DNA of 64,000 nt. Source: Bradyrhizobium sp. KBS0727 (GTDB lineage: Bacteria; Pseudomonadota; Alphaproteobacteria; Rhizobiales; Xanthobacteraceae). Below the pieces are notes generated by a model. It was given only the letters and a program-made list of their open reading frames with translations, did no database searches and had not been told where the DNA came from. Made by a program: the position numbers and the translations under genes. The DNA is taken from the NCBI RefSeq assembly GCF_005937885.2, contig NZ_CP042176.1, positions 6,939,501 through 7,003,500 on the forward strand. The letters are read 5' to 3'. Of the stretch, positions 15,363 to 22,247 are shown piece by piece. Numbering within the stretch: the stretch's first letter is position 1; the number at the start of each line of letters is the position of its first letter.

Positions 15363-16100
15363 TCAATAATCCACTTTCACCAGATACAGCCCCTCCGGCG
15401 GAGCGACGATGCCGCAGGCGGCGCGGTTGCGGGCGGCCAGTGCGGCGGTGAGATCATCCGCGCTCCAGCGGCCTTCGCCGACCCAGACCAGCGAGCCCAC
15501 CATCGAGCGCACCTGGCTATGCAGGTACGAGCGCGCCGAGGTGACGATGCTTACCGCGTTGCCGTCCCTGATGACGTCGAGCTGGTCGAGCGTCTTGTCC
15601 GGCGACTTCGCCTGGCATTCGGTGTCGCGAAACGTCGTGAAATCGTGTTTGCCCACCAGCCGCTGCGCGGCGACATGCATCGCGTCCGTATCAAGGTGAC
15701 GCGGCACCCGCCAGCTGCGCCCGATATCAACAGCAAGATTGGCGCGGTGATTGGTGATGCGATAGCGGTAGTGCCGCTTGATGGCGGAGAAACGCGCTTC
15801 GAAATCATCGGGCACGATATCGGCTGCGAGCACGCCGATCGGATGCGGACGCAGATGCGCGTTCAGCCCGTCGCGCAGCCGGCCTGGTGGAAACGGTTTC
15901 TGGATATCGCAATGCGCGACCTGCCCCAGTGCATGGACGCCGGCATCGGTGCGGCCGGCGCCATGGACGCGAACCTGCTCGCCGCAGATGGCTTTCACCG
16001 CAGTCTCCAGCGCGCCCTGCACCGTCGGTGCGTTGTCCTGAATCTGCCAGCCGGAAAACGGCGTGCCGTCATATTCGATGGTGAGTTTGTAGCGGGGCAT
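15363..16100 (-). CDS. truA: tRNA pseudouridine(38-40) synthase
   Basis: A 245-residue pseudouridine synthase that modifies positions 38-40 in the tRNA anticodon arm. The catalytic Asp52 lies in GAGRTDAGVHA, and the C-terminal FLHSQVRxMVG-type motif appears as YLHSQVRSMVGSL. The start ATG shares one base with the fmt stop (TGATG), so it is translationally coupled to fmt. Leftward def, fmt, truA is a common rhizobial order. Confidence 0.96.
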   Translation of the reverse strand: MPRYKLTIEYDGTPFSGWQIQDNAPTVQGALETAVKAICGEQVRVHGAGRTDAGVHALGQVAHCDIQKPFPPGRLRDGLNAHLRPHPIGVLAADIVPDDFEARFSAIKRHYRYRITNHRANLAVDIGRSWRVPRHLDTDAMHVAAQRLVGKHDFTTFRDTECQAKSPDKTLDQLDVIRDGNAVSIVTSARSYLHSQVRSMVGSLVWVGEGRWSADDLTAALAARNRAACGIVAPPEGLYLVKVDY

Positions 16101-17032
16101 CAGGAAAGCCGCGCCGGCGGCATCAGCGGGGTGCCACGCAGGAAATCCGCTGACTTCATCGGCGCCTTGCCGGCCCGCTGCAGTTCCAGAATCCGGATCG
16201 CGCCATCCGCGCAGGCAATCGTCAGGCGATCGTCGAGCACATCGCCCGGCGCCCCGGCGCCCTTGGCCGGTTCGCAACGCAGGATTTTCAGGCGGGCCGG
16301 CTCACTATCCGTTGCGAGTTCACACCATGCACCCGGAAACGGCGACAGCCCGTGAATATGCCGCAGCACCTGATGCGCGGGCCGGTTCCAGTCGATGCGC
16401 GCCTCGGCCTTGTCGATCTTGGCGGCGTAGGTCACGCCCTGCTCACTCTGCTTGGCTAGCTGCAATCCGCCGCGCGCCAGCCCGCCCATCGCGCGCACCA
16501 TCAGGTCGGCGCCGAGCGGCGCCAGCGCGTCGTGCAGGTCGGACGCCGTCATCGTGTCGGTAATCCTGAGCCGCTCCGCCATCGCGACGTCGCCGGTGTC
16601 GAGGCCGGCATCCATCTTCATCACCATCACGCCAGACTCGACATCGCCGGCCATGATGGCGCGGTTGATCGGGGCTGCCCCCCGCCAGCGCGGCAGCAGC
16701 GAGCCGTGCAGGTTGAAGCAGCCGAGCGGCGGAGCGTCCAGAATGGCCTGCGGCAGGATCATGCCATAGGCGACGACGACGGCAGCATCGGCATCGTGGC
16801 TGCGGAATTCGTCGAGCGCTTCCGCTGTCTTCAACGTCTTCGGCGTCAGCACGGGAATGTTGAGCCGCCGCGCCTCCTGCTCGACCGGGGTCGGCTGCAG
16901 CTTCATGCCGCGTCCCGCCGGCTTCGGCGCGCGGGTGTAGACCGCCACGACCTCATGGCCATGGGCCACCAGCTCCAGCAACGTCGGCACCGCGAAATCG
17001 GGCGTGCCCATGAAGATCAGGCGGAGTGGCAT
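16100..17032 (-). CDS. fmt: methionyl-tRNA formyltransferase
   Basis: A 310-residue enzyme that formylates initiator Met-tRNA with 10-formyl-tetrahydrofolate. The N-terminal Rossmann domain starts MPLRLIFMGTPDFAVPTL; the catalytic region has NLHGSLLPRWRGAAPINRAI with the key Asn and His and a downstream DTGDV aspartate. The C-terminal OB-like domain covers about residues 205-310. It is in one leftward unit with def (upstream across a repeat) and truA (one-base overlap). Confidence 0.97.
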   Translation of the reverse strand: MPLRLIFMGTPDFAVPTLLELVAHGHEVVAVYTRAPKPAGRGMKLQPTPVEQEARRLNIPVLTPKTLKTAEALDEFRSHDADAAVVVAYGMILPQAILDAPPLGCFNLHGSLLPRWRGAAPINRAIMAGDVESGVMVMKMDAGLDTGDVAMAERLRITDTMTASDLHDALAPLGADLMVRAMGGLARGGLQLAKQSEQGVTYAAKIDKAEARIDWNRPAHQVLRHIHGLSPFPGAWCELATDSEPARLKILRCEPAKGAGAPGDVLDDRLTIACADGAIRILELQRAGKAPMKSADFLRGTPLMPPARLS

Positions 17033-17068
17033 GACGTCGACATATCCCGGAGAGGATTCAGTTTAATC

Positions 17069-17155
17069 GTGATGGCCGGGCTTGTCCCGGCCATCCACGT
17101 CTTTGACACGGCAAGAAAGGAAGGCGTGGATGCCCGGGACGTGCCCGGGCATGAC
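17069..17155. repeat. intergenic palindromic repeat, 'GTCATGGCCGGG' family, copy 2
   Basis: Opens GTGATGGCCGGGCTTGTCCC, pairs GGCCATCCACGTC with GGCGTGGATGCC, and ends GTGCCCGGGCATGAC. It separates def from fmt within what is otherwise an operon. Confidence 0.75.
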
Positions 17156-17163
17156 AGCGAGGC

Positions 17164-17691
17164 CTACTCCACCGCGCGCTTCGCGGCCTTGGTGAACTTC
17201 TTCAGCACGCGGTCGCGTTTCAGCTTCGACAGATAATCCACGAACAGCACGCCGTTGAGATGGTCGATCTCGTGCTGGATGCAGGTGGCAAACAGGCCGT
17301 CGGCGTCTTCCTCGTGCACCTTGCCGTCGAGGTCGGTGAAGCGAACGCGCACCTGCGCCGGGCGCTCGACTTCCTCGTAATATTCGGGGATCGAGAGGCA
17401 GCCTTCCTCGTAAACCGACAGCTCTTCCGAGGACGAGATGATTTCCGGATTGACGAAAACCCGCGGACGCGGCGTGGTCTCGCCGTCCTCGTCGCGCTTG
17501 GCGAGGTCCATGGTGATCAACCGCAGCGGTTGCGCGACCTGGATCGCGGCTAACCCGATGCCGGGCGCGTCGTACATGGTCTCCAACATGTCGTCGGCAA
17601 GCTTGCGGATCTCCGTCGTCACCTTCTCGACGGGTCTGGAGACGAGCCGCAACTGCTTGTCGGGCAGGATGATGATTTCTCTGAGTGCCAT
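17164..17691 (-). CDS. def: peptide deformylase
   Basis: A 175-residue metalloenzyme that removes the formyl group from nascent proteins. All three motifs are present: GIGLAAIQ (residues 44-51), EGCLS (metal ligand Cys98) and QHEIDH (His140, catalytic Glu141, His144). The ATG at 17691 (MALREIIILPDKQLR) fits the family; the frame is open 12 codons further. It pairs functionally with fmt. Its upstream region contains CtrA-like sites shared with the divergent rmuC. Confidence 0.97.
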   Translation of the reverse strand: MALREIIILPDKQLRLVSRPVEKVTTEIRKLADDMLETMYDAPGIGLAAIQVAQPLRLITMDLAKRDEDGETTPRPRVFVNPEIISSSEELSVYEEGCLSIPEYYEEVERPAQVRVRFTDLDGKVHEEDADGLFATCIQHEIDHLNGVLFVDYLSKLKRDRVLKKFTKAAKRAVE

Positions 17692-17743
17692 GTCGCGCGA
17701 TTTAAGCCGCCGGTTTGCCGGGGTCAATGCGGCGAGGAAGCCA

Positions 17744-17806
17744 TTAACCCGGCCTTAACCATGATTTTTGAGATTTTGTTAACCACGAAAATCAACCGGC
17801 TATTAA
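17744..17806. promoter_or_regulatory. cluster of CtrA-like sites between def and rmuC
   Basis: TTAA at 17744-17747 and TTAA at 17755-17758 are separated by seven bases, the exact CtrA consensus TTAA-N7-TTAA. Two further TTAACC half-sites lie at 17779 and 17803 (TTAACCAT). They lie between the divergent def (starts 17691) and rmuC (starts 17862). CtrA is the cell-cycle regulator of alphaproteobacteria; binding here is inference. Confidence 0.5.
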
Positions 17807-17861
17807 CCATAAATGTTCCCTCTTCGTTCGCTCCGGCGCCCGAATCGGCTACAAGGCGTGC

Positions 17862-19070
17862 ATGAACGAGATCCTTTTTACGGTCGGCGACCTGCCGATT
17901 CGCCCTGGCGAAGCCCTGATCGGCTTCGGCGCGCTGGCGCTGGTGCTGCTGCTGGTGATCGCCATCGTCATTGCCCGCTCGGGCCGCCGCGGCGCGGAAC
18001 TGGCGATGGCGCAGGCGATCCGTGCCGACGAACTGGAAGAGCGCCTCAGCGAGATGTTGCAGGCGCAGAACCAGTCCACCGGCCGCGTCGATGCCATGGC
18101 GCAGGCGCTGGCCGGCCGCCAGGCCGAAATGGCGCGGGCGGTCAACGAGCGGCTGGATTCGGTGACCCACCGCGTCGGCCAGTCGATGGAGCAGACCACC
18201 CGCAACACGATGGATAGCCTCCGCGTGCTGCACGAGCGGCTCGGCATCATCGACAACGCGCACAAAAATCTCACCGACCTGACCTCGCAGGTGACGACGC
18301 TACGCGACGTGCTCGCCAACAAGCAGTCGCGCGGCGCCTTCGGCCAGGCGCGGATGGAGGCGATCGTCCAGGACGGCATGCCGATGGGCTCCTACGAGTT
18401 CCAGCACACGCTCTCGTCCGGCAAGCGGCCGGATTGCGTGGTGTTCCTGCCCGACCAGCGGCCGCTGTGCATCGACGCCAAGTTTCCGCTGGAGGCCGTT
18501 ACCGCGCTGCATGACGCCCGCACCGACGACGAGAAGAAATTCGCAAGCCAGCGGCTGCGCAACGACGTCATGAAGCATGTCAGCGACATCGCCGAAAAAT
18601 ACCTGATCACCGGCGAGACCCAGGATACCGCGCTGATGTTCGTGCCGTCGGAATCGGTCTATGCCGAAATTCATGACGGTTTCGACGACGTGATCCAGAA
18701 GGCCTACCGCGCCCGCGTCGTGCTGGTGTCGCCTTCGCTTCTGATGCTGGCGATCCAGGTGATGCAGCAGATCCTCAAAGACGCGCGGATGCGCGACGCC
18801 GCCGACCAGATCCGTACCGAAGTGCTCAACCTCGGCGACGACCTCGGCCGCCTGCGGGATCGCGTGCTGAAGCTGCAGAAGCATTTCGGCGACGTCAACG
18901 AGGACGTCCGGCAAATCCTGATCTCCGCCGACAAGATCGAAAAGCGCGCCGGCCGGATCGAGGAACTCGATTTCAGCAAGCCCGACGTCCCGGCCGAACT
19001 GCCGCGCGCGGTCAAGCCGGCCGCACCGGAACTGTTCCCGCTGCCGCGCAAGCTGCAGGCGGGGGAGTAG
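17862..19070 (+). CDS. rmuC: RmuC-family DNA recombination protein
   Basis: A 402-residue protein with an N-terminal membrane anchor (residues 19-39), a long coiled coil (about 45-150) and the RmuC nuclease-like domain (about 165-350), seen in RPDCVVFLPDQRPLCIDAKF, with the acidic and Lys residues of the PD-(D/E)XK fold, and YRARVVLVSPSLLM. RmuC limits DNA inversion at short inverted repeats in E. coli; a link to the many palindromes here is only suggestive. CtrA-like sites lie in the upstream region. Confidence 0.93.
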   Translation: MNEILFTVGDLPIRPGEALIGFGALALVLLLVIAIVIARSGRRGAELAMAQAIRADELEERLSEMLQAQNQSTGRVDAMAQALAGRQAEMARAVNERLDSVTHRVGQSMEQTTRNTMDSLRVLHERLGIIDNAHKNLTDLTSQVTTLRDVLANKQSRGAFGQARMEAIVQDGMPMGSYEFQHTLSSGKRPDCVVFLPDQRPLCIDAKFPLEAVTALHDARTDDEKKFASQRLRNDVMKHVSDIAEKYLITGETQDTALMFVPSESVYAEIHDGFDDVIQKAYRARVVLVSPSLLMLAIQVMQQILKDARMRDAADQIRTEVLNLGDDLGRLRDRVLKLQKHFGDVNEDVRQILISADKIEKRAGRIEELDFSKPDVPAELPRAVKPAAPELFPLPRKLQAGE

Positions 19071-19111
19071 AGCGTAGGGTATATTTGAGTTTTGCTAACG
19101 CATATTAGACT

Positions 19112-19206
19112 GTCATCGCCGGCTTGCCGCCTCCGCTAAAGCTGCGGCGAGCCAGCATAGGGAAGCCCCGGCGAAGCCTTGGCGTAGTCGGGACCGGGCG
19201 ATGACA
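19112..19206. repeat. intergenic repeat, 'CCGGCTTGCCGCCTCCGC' type
   Basis: Opens GTCATCGCCGGCTTGCCGCC and ends GACCGGGCGATGAC. The middle (AGCCAGCATAGGGAAGCCCC) matches, in reverse orientation, the right half of the hybrid repeat at 20600. It lies between rmuC and ampG. Confidence 0.65.
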
Positions 19207-19238
19207 GTTTTCTTCGCCGAATCTGCTAACACCCTTCC

Positions 19239-20588
19239 ATGAGCACACCTGAAACCACACCTCAGCCCGCCACCTCCTGGCGCGACGGCCTTGCGGTCTA
19301 TCTGCAGCCTCGCGTCCTGATCGTGCTGCTGCTCGGCTTTTCCTCCGGGCTACCGCTGGCCCTTTCGGGGTCGACGCTTCTGGTGTGGATGCGCGAGTCC
19401 GGCGTCGATCTCGGCACCATCGGGCTGTTTGCGCTGGTGGGAACACCCTACACGCTGAAATTCCTGTGGGCGCCGCTGGTCGATGCGCTGCATGTGCCGT
19501 TGTTCACGCGCGCCTTTGGCCGCCGGCGCGGCTGGCTGCTGTTTTCGCAACTGCTGCTGATCGTCGCAATCCTGCTGCTGGCGCTGACGGACCCTGCGCG
19601 CTCGCCGCTGTTCGTCGCGCTCGGTGCATTTTTGGTCGCGACTATGTCCTCGACGCAGGACATCGTGGTCGATGCGTTTCGCGTCGAGAGCCTGCCGGAG
19701 AGCGAGCAAGCCGCCGGCATGGCGTCCTATGTCGCGGCCTATCGCATTGGCATGCTGGTCTCGACCGCGGGCGCGCTGTTCATCGTGTCCGGGTTTGAAA
19801 GCACGGGGATCGCGCGCAGCAATGCCTGGATGTGGGGCTATGTGGTGATGGCGGCGCTGGTGCTGATCGGCACCGTCACCGCGCTGGCCGCGACCGAGCC
19901 GGAACAATCCGCACGCGCGGAAGCCGCCACCCGCACCGAGACCGCGTTGGCGCGCGTATTGAAGGCCGCGGTCGGCGCCTTCTCCGAATTCCTGACCCGG
20001 CGCGACGCGCTGGCAGCACTTGCTTTCGTGGTGCTGTTCAAATTCACCGACGCGTTTTCCGGCTCCATGACCGCGCCGTTCGTGATCGATCTCGGTTTTA
20101 CCCGCAACGACTACGCTGCCATCGTCAAGGGCGTCGGGCTGGCCGCGACCCTGATCGGCGGCTTTGCCGGCGGCTTCGTGGCGCGGCGCTATTCGCTGGC
20201 GGCCAGTCTGTGGATCGGCGGCGTGCTGCAGGCCGTCGCCAACCTGTCGTTCTCGTGGCTGGCGCTGGCAGGCGTCAATCAATGGGCGCTGGCGTTCGCG
20301 ATCACGGCGGAGAATTTCACCAGCGCCATCGGCACCGTGATCTTCGTCGCCTACCTGTCGGCGCTGTGCCGCAATCCCCTGCACACCGCGACCCAGTATG
20401 CGCTGTTGACCGCGCTGGCCGCCGTGGGACGAACCTATCTGTCGTCGGGCGCCGGCTATGTGGCGAAGGCTGTGGGGTGGCCGCTGTTCTTTGCGATCTG
20501 CGTCGTGGTCGCAGTCCCCAGCCTGATCCTGCTGGCCTGGCTGCAGCGGCGCGGCCATTTTGCGTCGCTGGGACCGGTGAAGGTTTAG
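19239..20588 (+). CDS. ampG: AmpG-family muropeptide transporter (MFS)
   Basis: A 449-residue major-facilitator protein with about 12 hydrophobic segments. The first helix region LLGFSSGLPLALSGSTLLVW, the loop TPYTLKFLWAPLVD and the STQDIVVDAFRVE motif are hallmarks of AmpG, the inner-membrane importer of anhydromuropeptides for cell-wall recycling. In many Gram-negatives this flux also controls beta-lactamase. No ampD or ampR lies next to it here. ATG at 19239 is the only reasonable start. Confidence 0.92.
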   Translation: MSTPETTPQPATSWRDGLAVYLQPRVLIVLLLGFSSGLPLALSGSTLLVWMRESGVDLGTIGLFALVGTPYTLKFLWAPLVDALHVPLFTRAFGRRRGWLLFSQLLLIVAILLLALTDPARSPLFVALGAFLVATMSSTQDIVVDAFRVESLPESEQAAGMASYVAAYRIGMLVSTAGALFIVSGFESTGIARSNAWMWGYVVMAALVLIGTVTALAATEPEQSARAEAATRTETALARVLKAAVGAFSEFLTRRDALAALAFVVLFKFTDAFSGSMTAPFVIDLGFTRNDYAAIVKGVGLAATLIGGFAGGFVARRYSLAASLWIGGVLQAVANLSFSWLALAGVNQWALAFAITAENFTSAIGTVIFVAYLSALCRNPLHTATQYALLTALAAVGRTYLSSGAGYVAKAVGWPLFFAICVVVAVPSLILLAWLQRRGHFASLGPVKV

Positions 20589-20599
20589 CGCCTCACTTG

Positions 20600-20766
20600 T
20601 CGTCACCCACGAAAGCGGGTGACCCAGTATCCCACCGCTGTTGGGATCAAGCCGCGATGCCGCGGCGTACTGGATCGCCCAGTCCCGGCTACGCCAAGGC
20701 TTCGCCAGGGCTTCCCTATGCTGGCTCGCCGAAGCTTTGGCGGAGGCGGCAAGCCGGGCGACGACA
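20600..20766. repeat. hybrid intergenic repeat (two families joined)
   Basis: The left part (GTCGTCACCCACGAAAGCGG, GTGACCCAGTA, then GCGTACTGGATCGCC) is the CCAGTA family. The right part (GGCTTCCCTATGCTGGCTC to GGCAAGCCGGGCGACGAC) is the family at 19112 in opposite orientation. The junction is at about 20684, which suggests recombination between, or insertion into, repeats. Confidence 0.65.
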
Positions 20767-20771
20767 GCTGT

Positions 20772-21206
20772 CTAGTGCCTGGTCACCACGCTCCATTTGG
20801 TAATGACGGCTTCGCTCATCTGCCCGGCGTCCTGCGCGCAGGCGACTTCATCGACCTTCACCGAGATTTCCTTGCCGATGAAATTCTTCAGTTGCGCCGC
20901 CTGCGCGTCGCTGTTGGTGATGAGCTGGAACGTCTCGGGGCCGGTCTCGAGATTGCAGAGCCCATTCGGCGGCGGCAGCCGGCGCGGCTCGCTGGTGACC
21001 TGATAGGTACTGACCTTGGTACCCCGTTTGCCGCCACGGACTTTCATGGCGCTGAGTTCACCCGACAGCACGTCACCGGAATTGATCGGCTTGCCGGCCT
21101 TCGCCGGCGCGGGCTCGGCCTGCTGCGCGTGTGCGGCAGGCGCAGCCAGAGCCACGGCCACCATCGCCGCAAAGCAGGAGCGCTTGCCGAATCGTCGTTT
21201 CGTCAT
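20772..21206 (-). CDS. exported hypothetical protein of the recR operon
   Basis: A 144-residue protein with a signal peptide (residues 1-28, ending PAAHAQQ) followed by an Ala/Pro-rich spacer and a compact domain containing two cysteines (NLETGP region and VACAQ). No family is recognised with confidence. It starts 24 bases after the recR stop on the same strand, so it is probably co-transcribed with dnaX-ybaB-recR although a periplasmic product has no obvious tie to replication. Confidence 0.7.
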   Translation of the reverse strand: MTKRRFGKRSCFAAMVAVALAAPAAHAQQAEPAPAKAGKPINSGDVLSGELSAMKVRGGKRGTKVSTYQVTSEPRRLPPPNGLCNLETGPETFQLITNSDAQAAQLKNFIGKEISVKVDEVACAQDAGQMSEAVITKWSVVTRH

Positions 21207-21230
21207 GTCGATCAGTTCCGTCTGTGATGG

Positions 21231-21836
21231 TTAGAACAGCGTTCGCTGCCGCATGGCAGCCGATAGCGTACCTTCGTCGAGATAATCAAGCTCGCCGCCG
21301 ACGGGAACACCGTGAGCGAGCCGCGTTACCCTGACATTGGCTTCCTGCAGGAGGTCGGTGATGTAGTGCGCGGTGGTCTGGCCGTCCACCGTGGCATTCA
21401 GCGCGAGGATGACTTCGCTGACCTGCGAATCGTGCGCGCGCGCCACCAGCGCGTCGATGGTGAGATCCTGCGGACCGACGCCGTCGAGCGGCGACAGCGT
21501 GGCGCCGAGCACGTGATAGCGGCCATTGGTCGCATTGGCCCGTTCCAGCGCCCAGAGGTCGGCGACGTCAGCGACCACGACGATGATCGCGCCGTCGCGC
21601 CGCGGATCGGTGCACACCGTGCAGGGGTTTTGGGTGTCGATATTGCCGCAGGTCTTGCAGACCTGAATCTTGTCGATCGCCACCTGCAATGCGCCGGCCA
21701 GCGGCGTCATCAGCGCCTCGCGCTTCTTGATCAGATGCAGCGCCGCGCGCCGTGCCGAGCGCGGGCCAAGGCCGGGCAGCCGCGCCAGGAGCTGGATCAG
21801 GCGTTCGATTTCGGGGCCGGCAACCGCAGAAGCCAT
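21231..21836 (-). CDS. recR: recombination protein RecR
   Basis: A 201-residue DNA-binding protein of the RecFOR pathway, which loads RecA at gaps. It has the N-terminal helix-hairpin-helix (LPGLGPRSARR), the zinc finger CKTCGNIDTQNPCTVC, and a Toprim domain (about residues 80-175). It follows ybaB, and the gap holds an 18-bp tandem repeat. No clear ribosome site precedes the ATG at 21836, so reinitiation after ybaB is possible. Confidence 0.96.
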   Translation of the reverse strand: MASAVAGPEIERLIQLLARLPGLGPRSARRAALHLIKKREALMTPLAGALQVAIDKIQVCKTCGNIDTQNPCTVCTDPRRDGAIIVVVADVADLWALERANATNGRYHVLGATLSPLDGVGPQDLTIDALVARAHDSQVSEVILALNATVDGQTTAHYITDLLQEANVRVTRLAHGVPVGGELDYLDEGTLSAAMRQRTLF

Positions 21837-21844
21837 TTCAGATC

Positions 21845-21907
21845 AGACCAAGCATTCAGGTAGGGCCAAGCGTTCAGGTAAGACCAAGCGTTCAGGTAAG
21901 ACCAAGA
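21845..21907. repeat. 18-bp tandem repeat between ybaB and recR
   Basis: Three units at 21845-21862, 21863-21880 and 21881-21898 share AGACCAAGCGTTCAGGTA with two to three substitutions, followed by half a unit to 21907. Read on the coding (minus) strand each unit contains CTTACCTGA, that is the last two residues and stop codon of ybaB. The array is therefore a tandem expansion of the ybaB 3' end. Confidence 0.85.
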
Positions 21908-22212
21908 CCTGGCGGCAGGCCGAGCCCGCCGGTCAGCGCCTGCATCTTTTCCTGCATCGCCGTCTCCGCCTTGCGGCGGGCGTCATTATGCGCCGTCACC
22001 AGCAGGTCTTCGAGCACTTCGCGCTCCTCGGCCTTCATCAGTGACGGGTCGATTTTGACGCCTTTCACTTCCATCTTCGCGGTCATGCGCACGGCGACCA
22101 GGCCGCCGCCGGAAATGCCCTCGACCTCGACATTGCCGAGCTCTTCCTGCATCGCCTGCATCTTGGATTGCAGTTGCGCCGCCTGCTTCATCATACCGAG
22201 AAAATCAGCCAT
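21892..22212 (-). CDS. ybaB: YbaB/EbfC nucleoid-associated protein
   Basis: A 106-residue DNA-binding protein, dimeric, found beside dnaX and recR in most bacteria. It shows the typical MADFLGMMKQAAQLQSKMQA start and the central GGGLVAVRMTAKMEVKGVKI beta-sheet. The ATG at 22212 is preceded by AAGGAAA; the upstream extension to 22251 is not conserved. The last codons lie in the 18-bp tandem repeat, and the C-terminal GLGLPPGLGLT tail may itself have grown from it. Confidence 0.95.
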   Translation of the reverse strand: MADFLGMMKQAAQLQSKMQAMQEELGNVEVEGISGGGLVAVRMTAKMEVKGVKIDPSLMKAEEREVLEDLLVTAHNDARRKAETAMQEKMQALTGGLGLPPGLGLT

Positions 22213-22247
22213 CGTGTTTCCTTGGGTGCGTCGTCTCGAGATCTCGA

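Noticed and set aside
19350..20606. Antisense frame opposite ampG
   Set aside because: Low-complexity, charged sequence without start signals; ampG has clear family motifs.
21845..21907. Short regular repeats as a CRISPR array
   Set aside because: Units are contiguous with no spacers, are only 18 bp and derive from the ybaB 3' end; no cas genes are present.
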